Assembly: GCF_040182365.1 (NCBI RefSeq)
Contig: NZ_CP144460.1
Span: 1,178,001 to 1,242,000, forward strand
DNA from: Xanthomonas sp. 10-10
Lineage (GTDB): Bacteria > Pseudomonadota > Gammaproteobacteria > Xanthomonadales > Xanthomonadaceae
Direction of reading: 5' to 3'
Length of the DNA: 64,000 bases
The translations under genes and the position numbers were made by a program. The notes below the pieces were generated by a model, which was given only the letters and a program-made list of their open reading frames with translations, did no database searches and was not told the DNA's origin. Shown piece by piece: positions 24,196 to 33,711 of the stretch (position 1 is the first letter of the stretch; each line of letters begins with the position of its first letter).

Positions 24196-25086
24196 ATGAT
24201 CTATCTGCACGCCATCGACCCCATCGCCTTCTCGCTCGGCCCGGTGCAGGTGCACTGGTACGGCTTGATGTATCTGGCCGCCTTCTTCTCGGCCTGGGCG
24301 CTGGGCCGCTCGCGCATCCTGCGCGGCCGTCTGCCCGGCGTGGATATGGACGGTTTTTCCGACCTGCTGTTCTACGGCATGCTCGGCGTGGTGCTGGGCG
24401 GGCGCATCGGCTACATGCTGTTCTATGCATTCGAGACCTTCCTGGCCAATCCACTGATCCTGTTCAAGGTGTGGGAAGGCGGCATGAGCTTCCACGGCGG
24501 GCTGCTGGGCGTATTGATCGCCTGCTGGCTGTGGGCACGCAAGCATCGCCTGCACTTCTTCGACGTGATGGATTTCGTCGCGCCGCTGGTGCCGTTGGGC
24601 CTTGGCTTCGGGAGGCTCGGCAATTTTGTCGGCGGCGAGCTGTGGGGTAAGTTCACCCAGGCCGGCTGGGGTGTGATCTTCCCGCATGCACCGGAGCTGG
24701 CTGACATCGCACCAGCGCAGATTCACGCGCAGTACGCCGCCGGCGCACTGGATCGCTTCGCCCGTCACCCGTCCCAGCTGTACGAGGCCGCGCTGGAAGG
24801 CGTGGTGATGTTCGTCGTGTTGTGGGCATTCTCGATGAAGCCGCGTGCGCGCTATGCGGTGTCGGGGCTGTTTGCGCTGCTGTACGGGGTGTTCCGCTTC
24901 ATCGTGGAATTCGTGCGGGTGCCGGATGCGCCGATTGGCTATCTGGCCTTCAACTGGCTGACGATGGGCCAGATTCTGAGCTTGCCATTGATTGCGGTGG
25001 GTCTGGTCTTGCTGGCGATGTCGCGCCGCGCGCCGGTGTTGCAGCCGGTGGTGCCGGTTGCCGCAACCGTGGAGGCGGCCAAGTGA
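24196..25086 (+). CDS. lgt: prolipoprotein diacylglyceryl transferase Lgt
   Basis: A 296-aa inner-membrane enzyme with about seven helices. It transfers diacylglycerol from phosphatidylglycerol to the lipobox cysteine of prolipoproteins. Key motifs are [11 protein letters not shown] (N-terminal His-Tyr), [11 protein letters not shown] (essential His), [17 protein letters not shown] (the Lgt signature with catalytic Arg and Asn-Glu), and the late [13 protein letters not shown]. Length is usual (E. coli 291). Its TGA overlaps the GTG start of thyA (GTGA), so the two are translationally coupled, the same arrangement as in E. coli. Confidence 0.97.
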   Translation: MIYLHAIDPIAFSLGPVQVHWYGLMYLAAFFSAWALGRSRILRGRLPGVDMDGFSDLLFYGMLGVVLGGRIGYMLFYAFETFLANPLILFKVWEGGMSFHGGLLGVLIACWLWARKHRLHFFDVMDFVAPLVPLGLGFGRLGNFVGGELWGKFTQAGWGVIFPHAPELADIAPAQIHAQYAAGALDRFARHPSQLYEAALEGVVMFVVLWAFSMKPRARYAVSGLFALLYGVFRFIVEFVRVPDAPIGYLAFNWLTMGQILSLPLIAVGLVLLAMSRRAPVLQPVVPVAATVEAAK

Positions 25087-25877
25087 AGCCGTACCTGGAT
25101 CTGCTGCAACACGTGCTGGAACACGGCGCCGAAAAGTCCGATCGCACCGGTACCGGCACGCGCAGCGTATTCGGCTGGCAGATGCGCTTCGATCTCAATG
25201 CCGGCTTCCCGCTGGTCACCACCAAGAAGCTGCACCTGCGCTCGATCATCCACGAGCTGCTGTGGTTTCTGCAGGGCGACACCAATATCGGGTATCTGAA
25301 AGACAACCAGGTGCGTATCTGGGACGAATGGGCCGACGACAATGGCGATCTTGGCCCGGTCTATGGCAAGCAGTGGCGGCGCTGGACCGGCCCGGACGGC
25401 GTCGAGATCGACCAGATGCAGTGGCTGGTCGATGAGATCAAGCGCAATCCGGATTCGCGTCGCCTGGTCATCAGCGCCTGGAATGTCGGCGAACTGCCGC
25501 AGATGGCATTGATGCCCTGCCATAGCCTGTTCCAGTTCTACGTGGTCGACGGCAAGCTCAGTTGCCAGCTCTACCAGCGCAGCGGCGACATCTTTCTGGG
25601 CGTGCCGTTCAACATCGCCAGCTATGCGCTGCTGACCCATATGGTGGCGCAGGCCACCGGCCTGGGCGTGGGCGATTTCGTGCATACGCTGGGCGATGCG
25701 CATCTGTATTCGAATCACTTCGAGCAGGCCCGCGAGCAGCTGACGCGCACCCCGCGCGCATTGCCGACCTTGCGCCTGAATCCCGAAGTCACCGACCTGT
25801 TCGGGTTCCGCTTCGAGGACATCGCGATCGACGGCTACGACCCGCATCCGGCGATCAAGGCGCCGGTGGCGGTGTGA
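25083..25877 (+). CDS. thyA: thymidylate synthase ThyA
   Basis: A 264-aa enzyme, identical in length to E. coli ThyA, converting dUMP and methylene-THF to dTMP and DHF. Visible are [17 protein letters not shown], the folate-binding [14 protein letters not shown], the catalytic Cys in [33 protein letters not shown] (Gly where E. coli has Cys in RSCD) and the C-terminal [10 protein letters not shown] closing the active site. Translation starts at GTG 25083 inside the lgt stop. DHF made here is reduced by FolA, encoded two genes downstream. Confidence 0.97.
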   Translation: MKPYLDLLQHVLEHGAEKSDRTGTGTRSVFGWQMRFDLNAGFPLVTTKKLHLRSIIHELLWFLQGDTNIGYLKDNQVRIWDEWADDNGDLGPVYGKQWRRWTGPDGVEIDQMQWLVDEIKRNPDSRRLVISAWNVGELPQMALMPCHSLFQFYVVDGKLSCQLYQRSGDIFLGVPFNIASYALLTHMVAQATGLGVGDFVHTLGDAHLYSNHFEQAREQLTRTPRALPTLRLNPEVTDLFGFRFEDIAIDGYDPHPAIKAPVAV

Positions 25878-25930
25878 CGAGCGAGTTGCGGCATGGTCCG
25901 CCAGCATCCACTTGAGACGACAGCACTGTG

Positions 25931-26218
25931 ATGGCCAAGCATTCGATCAAGGCACGGGAAAAACTGGCTGATTCGCTGATGGCAATGCAGGCCAGCCTGT
26001 TTGTGAATCTCACGAGCATCCTGCTCATCGCACCGATCGGCTTTTTCGGTATTGCCTTGTACAAGGGCGAACCCCTGCAGCTGACGAACCTCTTCGGCGG
26101 GCAGTCTTCGGCGGCGCTGGCGGTGATTGCTGTGTTGTACCTTGTGGCTTTCTGCCTTGGAATGATGGGCCGGCACGCCGCGATGAAAATCTACGACACG
26201 CTGTATCCGGACCGATGA
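25931..26218 (+). CDS. small two-helix membrane protein between thyA and folA
   Basis: This 95-aa protein has an N-terminal basic amphipathic part (AKHSIKAREKLADSL), two hydrophobic helices (about 23-46: LFVNLTSILLIAPIGFFGIAL; about 60-80: ALAVIAVLYLVAFCLGMM) and a short charged end. I do not recognise the family. ATG 25931 is preferred, with GTG directly before it. It starts 53 bp after thyA and its stop overlaps the folA ATG by 4 bp (ATGA), so it is translated together with folA. A structural or regulatory link to folate metabolism is possible but unsupported. Confidence 0.75.
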   Translation: MAKHSIKAREKLADSLMAMQASLFVNLTSILLIAPIGFFGIALYKGEPLQLTNLFGGQSSAALAVIAVLYLVAFCLGMMGRHAAMKIYDTLYPDR

Positions 26219-26709
26219 AACTGACCCTGATCGTCGCCTTCGACCGCAACAACGCCATCGGTCGCGATAACGATCTGCCGTGGAAGTTGCCGGACGATCT
26301 CAAACGTTTCAAGGCGCTGACGCTGGGCAAGCCGATCCTGATGGGGCGCAAGACCGCGCAATCGCTGGGGCGCGCCTTGCCAGGGCGCCTGAATCTGGTG
26401 CTGACGCGCTCGGGGCAGGTGCCGTTCGCGGGCATGCAGGCGGTGGCATCAATCGATCAGGCGATAAAGCGTGCCGGGCACGAGGGCGCGCAGGAGTTGT
26501 GCGTGATCGGAGGCGGCGAGGTGTATCGCCTGACGATGGAACGCGCAGACCTGTTGGCTGTCACCGAGGTGGACACCGTGGTCGACCATGCCGATACGCA
26601 CTTCCCGCCGATCGACCCGGCTGTGTGGGTGCCGGTGCAGCGCGAGGAGCATGCAGCCGATGCGCGCCACGCCTTCGCATTTTCTTACGTGGATTATCGG
26701 CGCCGCTGA
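26215..26709 (+). CDS. folA: dihydrofolate reductase FolA
   Basis: This 164-aa enzyme reduces DHF to THF with NADPH. The N-terminus MKLTLIVAFDRNNAIGRDND followed by LPWKLPDDLKRFKALT carries the substrate-binding Asp/Leu helix. ILMGRKTAQSLGRALPGRLNLVLTR binds NADPH, and LCVIGGGEVYRL is the GG loop. The late DTHFPP segment is also typical. It follows the small membrane-protein gene with ATGA overlap and shares the thyA neighbourhood, so dTMP synthesis and folate recycling are probably co-expressed. Confidence 0.95.
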   Translation: MKLTLIVAFDRNNAIGRDNDLPWKLPDDLKRFKALTLGKPILMGRKTAQSLGRALPGRLNLVLTRSGQVPFAGMQAVASIDQAIKRAGHEGAQELCVIGGGEVYRLTMERADLLAVTEVDTVVDHADTHFPPIDPAVWVPVQREEHAADARHAFAFSYVDYRRR

Positions 26710-26794
26710 GCGGCCGGATTTTCACGCCGGGCAAGGCTGACCAAGGTGCGACGCCGCACTGCGAGGCAGCGTGGCAAGCGTGGATCGACACCCG

Positions 26795-26812
26795 GCGCGT
26801 CAATCGACGCGC
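26795..26812. terminator. candidate bidirectional hairpin between folA and the sigma-54 activator gene
   Basis: GCGCGTC (26795-26801), loop AATC, GACGCGC (26806-26812): a perfect 7-bp stem at the junction of two convergent genes, followed on the plus strand by TTGTT only. It covers the last codons of the minus-strand gene. A weak intrinsic terminator for folA is possible. Confidence 0.35.
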
Positions 26813-27873
26813 TTGTTGACCACCACCTCGCCCAGTTCGATCAGGCGCGCACGCACGACGTTGCGGCTCAGTCCCAGCAGGGCAGCGGTCCTGACCTGGT
26901 TGTGGTGGCAATGCCGGTAGGCGGCACGCAATAGCTGCGCTTCGACGGTGGCATGCAGCGCGCCGTCATTGCTCTCGAACAAGGTGTCGAAGGCGCGTGC
27001 GAGCAGAGCCGTGGCATCGGGTTGCGCATCGCTGGTGGACGGGGTGGGCAGGCGCAGTGGCGACAACCGGATGTCGTCAGCGCGCACCACGCCGTCGCGG
27101 TGGATCAGCAAGGTGTGGTGGATGACATTTTCCAGCTCGCGGATATTGCCCGGCCACGGGTACTGCACCAGGAGCCGCTCGGCCTCCGCGCTGACCATGA
27201 CCTGGCCATGGCCCAGGCGCTGGCTGTAGATCTGCACGAAATGGCGGATCAACGGTGGAATGTCGCCGGGCCGTTCGCGTAGCGGCTTGAGCCCGACGCC
27301 GACCACGTTGAGCCGGTAGAACAGGTCCTGGCGGAACTGCCCCTGGCCGATTGCCTGTTCCAGCGGCACGTTGGTGGCGGCCAGCACCCGTACGTCGATC
27401 GGGATACTGCGGCGCGACCCCAGGCGCACCACTTCGCGCTCCTGCAGCACGCGCAACAACTTGACCTGGATCGGCATCGGTAGATCGCCGATCTCGTCGA
27501 GAAACAGCGTGCCGCCATTGGCTTCCTCGAACCAGCCGGCCTTGGCGCTGAGTGCGCCGGTGAAGGCGCCTTTTTCGTGCCCGAACAATTCTGCATCGAC
27601 CAGCGATTCGCTGAAGGCTCCGCAGTTGACCGCCACGAACGGCTGCTGCGCACGCGCGCTGAGGCTATGGATATGACGCGCCACCAGCTCCTTGCCAGTG
27701 CCGGATTCGCCGATGATCAGTACGCTGGCTTCGCTGGGCGCCACGCGTTCCAGGTGTGCCAGCAATGCCTGCGATGCCGGGTCTTCGAACACATGCGCGG
27801 CGGCGGTCGTGCGGTTGCCGGCAGCGACGCGTTGCGGCAACGACGGTAGGGTCAGCAGACGGAAATCGGACAT
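26800..27873 (-). CDS. sigma-54-dependent activator without receiver domain, SfnR-like
   Basis: This 357-aa bacterial enhancer-binding protein consists of an AAA+ domain (about 28-260) and a C-terminal Fis-type HTH. Motifs are Walker A GESGTGKE (55-62), the sigma-54-contacting GAFTGA (102-107), Walker B GGTLFLDEIGD (about 120-130) and the NIRELENVIHH arginine-finger region. The final HTH is QVRTAALLGLSRNVVRARLIEL. There is only about 28 aa before the AAA+ core, so no phosphorylation or ligand domain; activity is probably set by expression level, as for SfnR of Pseudomonas. It is the last gene behind ssuEDACB and the SfnB-like gene, and the operon promoter is of sigma-54 type, implying autoactivation. 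Confidence 0.88.
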   Translation of the reverse strand: MSDFRLLTLPSLPQRVAAGNRTTAAAHVFEDPASQALLAHLERVAPSEASVLIIGESGTGKELVARHIHSLSARAQQPFVAVNCGAFSESLVDAELFGHEKGAFTGALSAKAGWFEEANGGTLFLDEIGDLPMPIQVKLLRVLQEREVVRLGSRRSIPIDVRVLAATNVPLEQAIGQGQFRQDLFYRLNVVGVGLKPLRERPGDIPPLIRHFVQIYSQRLGHGQVMVSAEAERLLVQYPWPGNIRELENVIHHTLLIHRDGVVRADDIRLSPLRLPTPSTSDAQPDATALLARAFDTLFESNDGALHATVEAQLLRAAYRHCHHNQVRTAALLGLSRNVVRARLIELGEVVVNKRVD

Positions 27874-27962
27874 GGGCCGGATGCTAGGAGAGAGAAGAGG
27901 GAGCTACGCAGCACCGAGATGCGCAGGCGAACTCGCGGTGACGAGCATGCCGCCACAGCGAT

Positions 27963-29150
27963 TCATGAGTAGAAGCTGGGTGTAGGCGCCTGTTGCCGTA
28001 GCGCCCATTCGCCGAGTTCGCGCACCTTGTAGTCGACCGGATCGTGCAGGGTCTGGGTACGCAGATTGCGCCAGTAGCGGTCCAGGCGCAGCGCCGCATG
28101 GGTGGCGCGTGCGCCGGTGACCTCGAACAGTTTGCTGCTCACCTCCAGCCCCACGCGTGTGGTGGCGACCTTGGCGGCGGCCACTGCCAGGGCCACCTGT
28201 GCACGTTCGTCGCCGGTGAGCGCGTGTTCCTTGCGCCAGGCGGCATCGAGCAGATCGGCGGCGCGCCCGGCCAGCAGGCGTGCGCTTTCCAGCCCCAGCC
28301 AGAACTCGCCGTAATGGGCCAGGATGTAGGGATCGTCGCTGGCCCGTTCGACCCCGGAGCGATGCCAGGGGCGCGTTTCGGTCAAGGTATAGGTGCGTGC
28401 TTCTTCGAACGCGCCTTCGGCGATGCCCAGGAAGACATGCGCAAACAGCAACTGCGCCAGCAAGGGGCGCAGGCACGCGAATGGCGTACTCAGCGGGCCG
28501 GGATCGAGCAGTAGCTCGTTTTCTTCCACCCGCACGCGCTCGAAGGTAGTGCTGCCGCTGTCGGTCTGGCGCTGGCCGATGTTGTCCCAGTCGTGGCCCA
28601 GCGTGATGCCGCTGCGCGCGGTGGGCACGGCGCCGATCAGCAGCTTGCCGCTGCGCTCGTCCAGTGCGGAGGCGATCAGCATCTGCGAATCGAGAGCGCC
28701 GGAACAGAAACTCTTCTTGCCGGAAAATTCGCGCCAGCCCTCATACTGCACGGCGACGGTGCGGGTATCCAGGGGATTGAGCGCGTTACCCCAGAACCAC
28801 TGCTTGCGCGCGGTCTGCTCCAACCACGGCTGCCACTGCGCCGGTTGGCCGAACAAGCGCACGGTGGCCAGCATCAGGTGGTGGAAGCCGAACACGTGCG
28901 CGATCGAACTATCGGCCTTGGCGAATTCACGCACGATGGTCAGCACCTCGCTCCAGCTGGCGCCGAGACCGCCGTATTGCAGCGGGATGCTCAGGCCCAG
29001 CAAGCCGCTGGCGCGCAGCGCATCGCGTTCTGCCTTGGGGGTGCCGCCACGCGCATCGCGTTCGATTGCGGTGGCTGCGAAGTCGTTGGCCAGGCGGCGG
29101 GCCGTGTGCAGCGGATTCAGTACAGTGGGTTGCAGTTGGTGGCTTGTCAT
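27963..29150 (-). CDS. acyl-CoA-dehydrogenase-fold flavin monooxygenase, SfnB/DszC-like
   Basis: This 395-aa protein has the acyl-CoA dehydrogenase fold used by FMNH2-dependent monooxygenases such as DszC and the SfnB sulfur-acquisition group. The helical N-domain includes SGLLGLSIPLQYGGLGASW. The beta-domain is FWGNALNPLD and SGKKSFCSGALDSQMLIASA, and the C-terminal helices include HPW-type RPWHRSGVERASDDP and TGARATHAALRLDRYWRNLRTQTLHDP. The catalytic Glu of true acyl-CoA dehydrogenases is not apparent. It lies between ssuB and the sigma-54 activator gene, with gaps of 120 and 89 bp. The reaction is probably oxidation of an organosulfur compound using reduced flavin from SsuE; the substrate is unknown. 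Confidence 0.83.
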   Translation of the reverse strand: MTSHQLQPTVLNPLHTARRLANDFAATAIERDARGGTPKAERDALRASGLLGLSIPLQYGGLGASWSEVLTIVREFAKADSSIAHVFGFHHLMLATVRLFGQPAQWQPWLEQTARKQWFWGNALNPLDTRTVAVQYEGWREFSGKKSFCSGALDSQMLIASALDERSGKLLIGAVPTARSGITLGHDWDNIGQRQTDSGSTTFERVRVEENELLLDPGPLSTPFACLRPLLAQLLFAHVFLGIAEGAFEEARTYTLTETRPWHRSGVERASDDPYILAHYGEFWLGLESARLLAGRAADLLDAAWRKEHALTGDERAQVALAVAAAKVATTRVGLEVSSKLFEVTGARATHAALRLDRYWRNLRTQTLHDPVDYKVRELGEWALRQQAPTPSFYS

Positions 29151-29270
29151 GCGCTGTGGCCTCGTTCCAGTCGCAGAGAGATGATCGGTACCCGGTGGCG
29201 CGCGTGCCGCCGGCCCGTGCCGGTTGGCAGCCGTATGTGTCGGGGTGGCCTGCAGGCGAACGCCGCATGC

Positions 29271-30026
29271 TTACACCGCATGGATGTCGTGCAGCGCAGC
29301 CAGCAGGTCCTGACGCGCCTCACGCAGCGCCGCCTCGTGCGCCCGGCGGTCGCGTGGCCGCGGCGGGTCCAGTACCTGGGTATGCACGATGGACCCGGGC
29401 TGGCCGCCGATAACGATGGCGCGGTCGCTCAGATAGACCGCCTCGTCGATATCGTGCGTCACCAGCAGCACGGTGAAGCCGTGCTCGCCGGCCAGGCGCA
29501 GCAACAGCTGCTGCAGCCGGATGCGGGTGAACGCATCCACCGCGCTGAAGGGTTCGTCCAGCAACAGCACCTGCGGTTGCCGGTACAACCCGCGCGCCAG
29601 TGCCACCCGCTGCGCCTGGCCGCCGGAGAGTTGCTTGGGCAACGCCTGCGCGTGGTCGAGCAGGCCAACCTCGGCCAGCAACTGTTGCACGCGCGGCGAT
29701 TGCCGCGCTGCCGCCGGCGAAACGGCGGTGTCGTCGGCGAAGGCGACATTGGCTGCTACGTCCAGCCAGGGCAGCAGGCGCGGCTCCTGAAAGATGAAGC
29801 CGATACGGCGGTCGATTCCCTGCACGCGGCTGCCATCCAGCAATACTTCGCCGCCGTAGTCGCGCTCCAGGCCGGCCACGATGCGTAGCAAGGTGCTCTT
29901 GCCGCAACCGCTGGGTCCGATCAGGCTCAGGACTTCGCCCGGTGCCACGCGCAGCTCGATGTCCTGCAGCACGCTGCGTGCACCGAAGCGTTTGTTCGCT
30001 ACCTGGATCTGCAGGCCGGCACTCAT
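29271..30026 (-). CDS. ssuB: aliphatic sulfonate ABC transporter ATP-binding protein SsuB
   Basis: This 251-aa ATPase has Walker A GPSGCGKSTLL, Q-loop FIFQEPRLLPWLDV, signature LSGGQAQRVALARGL, Walker B VLLLDEPFSAVDAFTR and H-loop LVTHDIDEAVYLSDR. The QEPRLLPW segment is typical of SsuB/TauB. Its ATG overlaps the ssuC stop by 4 bp. Position as last gene of ssuEDACB matches other bacteria. It drives sulfonate import through SsuC at the inner membrane. Confidence 0.94.
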   Translation of the reverse strand: MSAGLQIQVANKRFGARSVLQDIELRVAPGEVLSLIGPSGCGKSTLLRIVAGLERDYGGEVLLDGSRVQGIDRRIGFIFQEPRLLPWLDVAANVAFADDTAVSPAAARQSPRVQQLLAEVGLLDHAQALPKQLSGGQAQRVALARGLYRQPQVLLLDEPFSAVDAFTRIRLQQLLLRLAGEHGFTVLLVTHDIDEAVYLSDRAIVIGGQPGSIVHTQVLDPPRPRDRRAHEAALREARQDLLAALHDIHAV

Positions 30027-30877
30027 GCCGCGTGCGCCGCGTGTGGGTGGGCGCGGCGGTTCTGCAGGTTGTCGCGCCAGTGCAGCGTGCGGGTTTCCAG
30101 TGCCTTGAGCACGCTGTCACTGAGCTTGCCGAGCAGGGCCAGCAACACGATGGCGGCAATGACGATGTCCGGCCGCGAGGTCTCGCGCCCGTCGCTCAGC
30201 AGATAGCCCAGCCCGCGCGTGGCCGCGATCAGTTCGGCGGCCACCAGAAACATCCAGGCCAGGCTCAGGCTGGTGCGCAACCCGGTGAAGATGGATGGCA
30301 ACGCGGCCGGCAGCAGGATCCGCCGCACCATGCGCCCCCAGGGCAGGCCATAGGTCTCGCCCAGCTCGATCAGCGTGCGGTCGACCTGGCGCAGGCCATT
30401 GGCCACGCCCAGATACATCGGGAAGAACGCACCGATCGCGATCAGGGTGATCTTCGGCGCTTCGTCGATGCCCATCCAAAGCAACAACAACGGCACCCAG
30501 GCCAGGCTGGGAACCGCGCGCAGCGCCTGGAAACTGGGATCCAGCAAGTGCTCCAGCCAGCGGTTCAAGCCGACGCCGATGCCGATCAGCAGCCCCAGCC
30601 CGGCACCCAGCGCAAAGCCCACCAGCACCCGTAGCACGCTGGCGCCCAGATGGCCGGCCAGCCCCCGGCCGGCTTCGTCTGCCAGCGTGGTCAGGATCTG
30701 GCTGGGAGGCGGCAGCAGATAGCGTGGCGTCCACCCCAGCGCCGAACACACTTCCAGTGCCGCAAAAAAGCTGATTGGCAGCACCAGGCCCAGGCTGCCG
30801 GCAGGCAGGCGCCAGTGTCGACGCGGGCGGCGGGACGGTGGCAGGGTGCGCGACAGGCGGAGCGAGGTCTGATTCAT
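30023..30877 (-). CDS. ssuC: aliphatic sulfonate ABC transporter permease SsuC
   Basis: A 284-aa permease with about six helices. After a basic N-terminus (SRRPRRHWRLP) comes LGLVLPISFFAALEVCSALGW. The EAA region is ELGETYGLPWGRMVRRILLPAALPSIFTGLRTSLSLAWMFLVAAELI, diagnostic for the SsuC/TauC family. ATG 30877 is preferred; a GTG at 30889 overlapping the ssuA stop (GTGA) would add MTAT and is a reasonable alternative. It overlaps ssuB by 4 bp. It forms the membrane channel for alkanesulfonates bound by SsuA. Confidence 0.93.
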   Translation of the reverse strand: MNQTSLRLSRTLPPSRRPRRHWRLPAGSLGLVLPISFFAALEVCSALGWTPRYLLPPPSQILTTLADEAGRGLAGHLGASVLRVLVGFALGAGLGLLIGIGVGLNRWLEHLLDPSFQALRAVPSLAWVPLLLLWMGIDEAPKITLIAIGAFFPMYLGVANGLRQVDRTLIELGETYGLPWGRMVRRILLPAALPSIFTGLRTSLSLAWMFLVAAELIAATRGLGYLLSDGRETSRPDIVIAAIVLLALLGKLSDSVLKALETRTLHWRDNLQNRRAHPHAAHAA

Positions 30878-30885
30878 GGTGGCGG

Positions 30886-31890
30886 TCACCCCTGCGCCAC
30901 GCGTGCGCGCGTGGCATAGCGTGGATCGATCAAGGTGCCCAGCACCTGGGTCAGGTCGGTTCCCGGCCGCACCAGGCCTTCTTCCAGCAGGATCGGCGCG
31001 GCGCTGCGCAAGGCCGCCAATTGCTCGGCACCAATCAGTGGCCGGCTGAGATCGGTGCGCCGCAATTGCAGTTGCGCAACCGGCACCGAGAGCCTGGCCT
31101 GCTCGGCGATCAGGCTCGCCAACGCGTCCGGATGCGCGATGGCCCAACGGCGTGCCTTCTCATAGGCCTGCAGCACCAGCGGAATCTGCTCGGGGTAGGC
31201 GGCGGCGAATTTTTCGCTGGTGTTCAAGAAGCCGTACGAATTAAAGGCGACGTTGCGATAGAGCAGCCGTGAGCCGGCTTCGAGCTGGCTGGCAGCCATA
31301 TGCGGGTCCAGTCCTGCCCAGGCATCGACATTGCCGCGTTCCAGTGCAATACGCCCATCCGGATGCTGCAGATGGACGATGTCGACGTCGTTCCGGTGCA
31401 ACCCGACCTCGCGCAGCGCGCGCAACAGGAACAGATACGCGTCGGTGCCCTTGGTGGCGGCCACCCGTTTGCCCTTGAGTTCGGCCACGCGCTGAATCGG
31501 CGATTGCTTGCCGACGACCAGGGCCACCCATTCCGGGCGCGAGTACACATAGACCGCCTTGACCGGATTGCCGTTGGCGCGCCCCAGCAGCGCGGCCAGG
31601 CCAGCGGTGCTGCCAAAGTCGATGCTGTTGCCGGCCAGATACTCCAGTGCGCGATTGCTGCCGGCCGATAACACCCAGGTGACCTCGGTGCCCTGCGGCT
31701 TGAGCGCCTCTTCCAGCCAGCCGAAGTGCCTGAGCACCAGCGAGGTAGGCGAGTAGTAGGCGTAATCCATGCGCAGGCGCTCGGGAACGGCGATCTTGCG
31801 CGGCGCGTCTGCGGCGCCGGACAGCAGTGGCGGGGCACCGAGCGCGACTCCGGCCAGCGTTCCGAGTTTGAGCAGGTTGCGACGCTTCAT
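30886..31890 (-). CDS. ssuA: periplasmic aliphatic sulfonate-binding protein SsuA
   Basis: A 334-aa binding protein with an MKRRNLLKLGTLAGVALGAP export signal that carries twin arginines and could use Tat or Sec. The mature domain follows the SsuA fold: LRMDYAYYSPTSLVLRHFGWLEE, WVLSAGSNRALEYLAGNSIDFGSTAG (ligand loop), VAELKGKRVAATKGTDAYL and IALERGNVDAWAGLDPHMA. It is 11 bp downstream of ssuD and couples to ssuC. It captures C1-C10 alkanesulfonates in characterised Xanthomonas and E. coli homologues. Specificity here is inferred from the operon. Confidence 0.92.
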   Translation of the reverse strand: MKRRNLLKLGTLAGVALGAPPLLSGAADAPRKIAVPERLRMDYAYYSPTSLVLRHFGWLEEALKPQGTEVTWVLSAGSNRALEYLAGNSIDFGSTAGLAALLGRANGNPVKAVYVYSRPEWVALVVGKQSPIQRVAELKGKRVAATKGTDAYLFLLRALREVGLHRNDVDIVHLQHPDGRIALERGNVDAWAGLDPHMAASQLEAGSRLLYRNVAFNSYGFLNTSEKFAAAYPEQIPLVLQAYEKARRWAIAHPDALASLIAEQARLSVPVAQLQLRRTDLSRPLIGAEQLAALRSAAPILLEEGLVRPGTDLTQVLGTLIDPRYATRARVAQG

Positions 31891-31901
31891 GAGTACTCCT
31901 C

Positions 31902-33065
31902 TCAGCGCGCCGAAGCGCGTGGCACGATGGTGTTGGCGATGACCTCGCCGAAGGGGCCGCTCAGTGGTTGCCCGGGCAGTTGTTGCCGGCGTGCGCGTGG
32001 CAGCAGCGGGAACACCAGTTCGGCAAAGCGATAGGCCTCTTCCAGGTGCGGATAGCCGGAAAAGATGAAGGTGTCGATGCCGAGCGCCGCGTATTCCTCG
32101 ATCCGCTGCACCACCGTCTGCGGGCTGCCGACCAGGGCGGTACCGGCACCGCCGCGAACCAGGCCAACCCCGGCCCACAGGTTCGGGCTGACTTCCAGAT
32201 CGGCGCGCGTGCGGCCCTGGCCACGTCCATGCAAGGCGGCCATGCGCCGCTGGCCGACAGAATCCATACGCGCGAAGGCGCGCTGTGCGCGCTCCACGGT
32301 GTCGTCGTCGAGATGGCGGATCAGTGCGTCTGCGGCCGCCCAGGCCTGCGCGTCGGTTTCGCGCACGATGACATGCAGGCGGATGCCGAAGCGCAAGGTG
32401 CGCCCGAGCGCGGCCGCCTTGCTGCGGACGGTGGCGATCTTCTGCGCTACCGCAGCCGGTGGCTCGCCCCAGGTGAGGTAGGTGTCCACCTGCTCGGCCG
32501 CCAGGTCGTGCGCCGCATCGGACGAGCCGCCAAACCACACGGGTGGATACGGCCGTTGCACGGTGGGATACAGCAGTTGTGCCGCCTTCACCTGCAGATG
32601 CTTGCCATCGAAGTCGTAGCTCTGGCTGTCATGGCTGTGGCGGATGATCTCGCGCCAGATCCGGATGAATTCGGCCGAGGCATCGTAACGGTCGGCGTGA
32701 TCGAGAAACACGCCATCGCCTTCCAGCTCGCCGCGGTCGCCGCCGGTGACCAGATTGACCAGCAGGCGCCCTCCGGACAGCCGGTCGAAGCTGGCCGCCA
32801 TGCGCGCTGCCAGTGCGGGCGCCATCAGCCCGGGGCGCAGCGCCACCAGAAACTTCAGCTGGCGCGTGGCATTGATCAGGCTGGACGCAATCACCCACGG
32901 GTCTTCGCAGGAGCGCCCGGTGGGAATCAGTACCCCTTCATAGCCCAGCGTGTCCGCCGCTACGGCCACCTGTGTCACGTAGTCGGCACTGACCTGGCGC
33001 GCGCCTTCGCTGGTGCCCAGATAGCGGCTGTCGCCGTGGGTGGGAATGAACCAGAACATCTCCAT
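31902..33065 (-). CDS. ssuD: FMNH2-dependent alkanesulfonate monooxygenase SsuD
   Basis: A 387-aa bacterial-luciferase-family monooxygenase (E. coli SsuD 381 aa). It cleaves alkanesulfonates to aldehyde and sulfite using FMNH2 from SsuE. It opens [18 protein letters not shown]. Typical SsuD segments are [17 protein letters not shown] (with the active-site Cys), [54 protein letters not shown] and the late [42 protein letters not shown] 33065 has GGAG upstream. It is the second gene of the operon, 46 bp after ssuE. Confidence 0.95.
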   Translation of the reverse strand: MEMFWFIPTHGDSRYLGTSEGARQVSADYVTQVAVAADTLGYEGVLIPTGRSCEDPWVIASSLINATRQLKFLVALRPGLMAPALAARMAASFDRLSGGRLLVNLVTGGDRGELEGDGVFLDHADRYDASAEFIRIWREIIRHSHDSQSYDFDGKHLQVKAAQLLYPTVQRPYPPVWFGGSSDAAHDLAAEQVDTYLTWGEPPAAVAQKIATVRSKAAALGRTLRFGIRLHVIVRETDAQAWAAADALIRHLDDDTVERAQRAFARMDSVGQRRMAALHGRGQGRTRADLEVSPNLWAGVGLVRGGAGTALVGSPQTVVQRIEEYAALGIDTFIFSGYPHLEEAYRFAELVFPLLPRARRQQLPGQPLSGPFGEVIANTIVPRASAR

Positions 33066-33111
33066 CGCACTCTCCTTCAGGTGGGCTGCTGCATCGCGCC
33101 GGCGAACCGGA

Positions 33112-33675
33112 TCAGGCGATGCGCAGTCGCGCATCGGGGCGCACGCCCAGCACGCCGGCAGCGCGTTCGGCGGCCAGTGCGATACGCTGGCACAGCGCTT
33201 GATCGACCACCCGGTAATCGTGGAAATCGCTTTCGCTGGCATAGATGCCGATCGGTAGCGTCAGCGCCTGGAAGAACGCGAACAATGGCCGCAGTTGGTG
33301 ATCGATGACCAATGCATGCCGTTCGCTGCCGCCGGTAGCGGCCAGCAACACCGGCGTGTCGATCAGTGCGTGCATGTCGATCAGGTCGAACAGATGCTTG
33401 AGCAAGCCTGGATACGATCCGCGATACACCGGTGCGACGACCAGCAGCAGGTCTGCCGTTTCGACCTGGCGCAAGGCCTGTTCCGTAGTTGCGTCGACGT
33501 CGCTGCGCCATTGCGCCGTGCCCAAGGGCCTTGCGATATCGCCGAGCTGGATGATGCTGGGCTTGATGGCCAGGTGCTGCGCCAGCTCTGCCAGGGTGGC
33601 CTCTGCCAGGGCCAGGCTGCGCGAAGGGCGCGAGGTGCTGCCGGAGACGGCAACGACATTCAACGGAGTGCGCAT
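33112..33675 (-). CDS. ssuE: NAD(P)H-dependent FMN reductase SsuE
   Basis: A 187-aa flavodoxin-like reductase supplying FMNH2 to SsuD, and possibly to SfnG and the SfnB-like enzyme. The FMN-phosphate loop is [16 protein letters not shown]; the isoalloxazine contacts are [20 protein letters not shown] and [23 protein letters not shown], as in SsuE/MsuE. ATG 33675 is preceded by AGGA seven bases upstream and lies about 25 nt after the start site predicted from the sigma-54 promoter. It is the first gene of the sulfonate operon. Confidence 0.93.
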   Translation of the reverse strand: MRTPLNVVAVSGSTSRPSRSLALAEATLAELAQHLAIKPSIIQLGDIARPLGTAQWRSDVDATTEQALRQVETADLLLVVAPVYRGSYPGLLKHLFDLIDMHALIDTPVLLAATGGSERHALVIDHQLRPLFAFFQALTLPIGIYASESDFHDYRVVDQALCQRIALAAERAAGVLGVRPDARLRIA

Positions 33676-33711
33676 GCGAGATTCCTGTAGGGGGGCGTGT
33701 CGAGCTGTCAC

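Noticed and set aside
29151-29270. Internal sigma-54 promoter before the SfnB-like gene
   Set aside because: No sequence with GG-N10-GC spacing plus acceptable flanking bases on the minus strand; read-through from ssuE is simpler.
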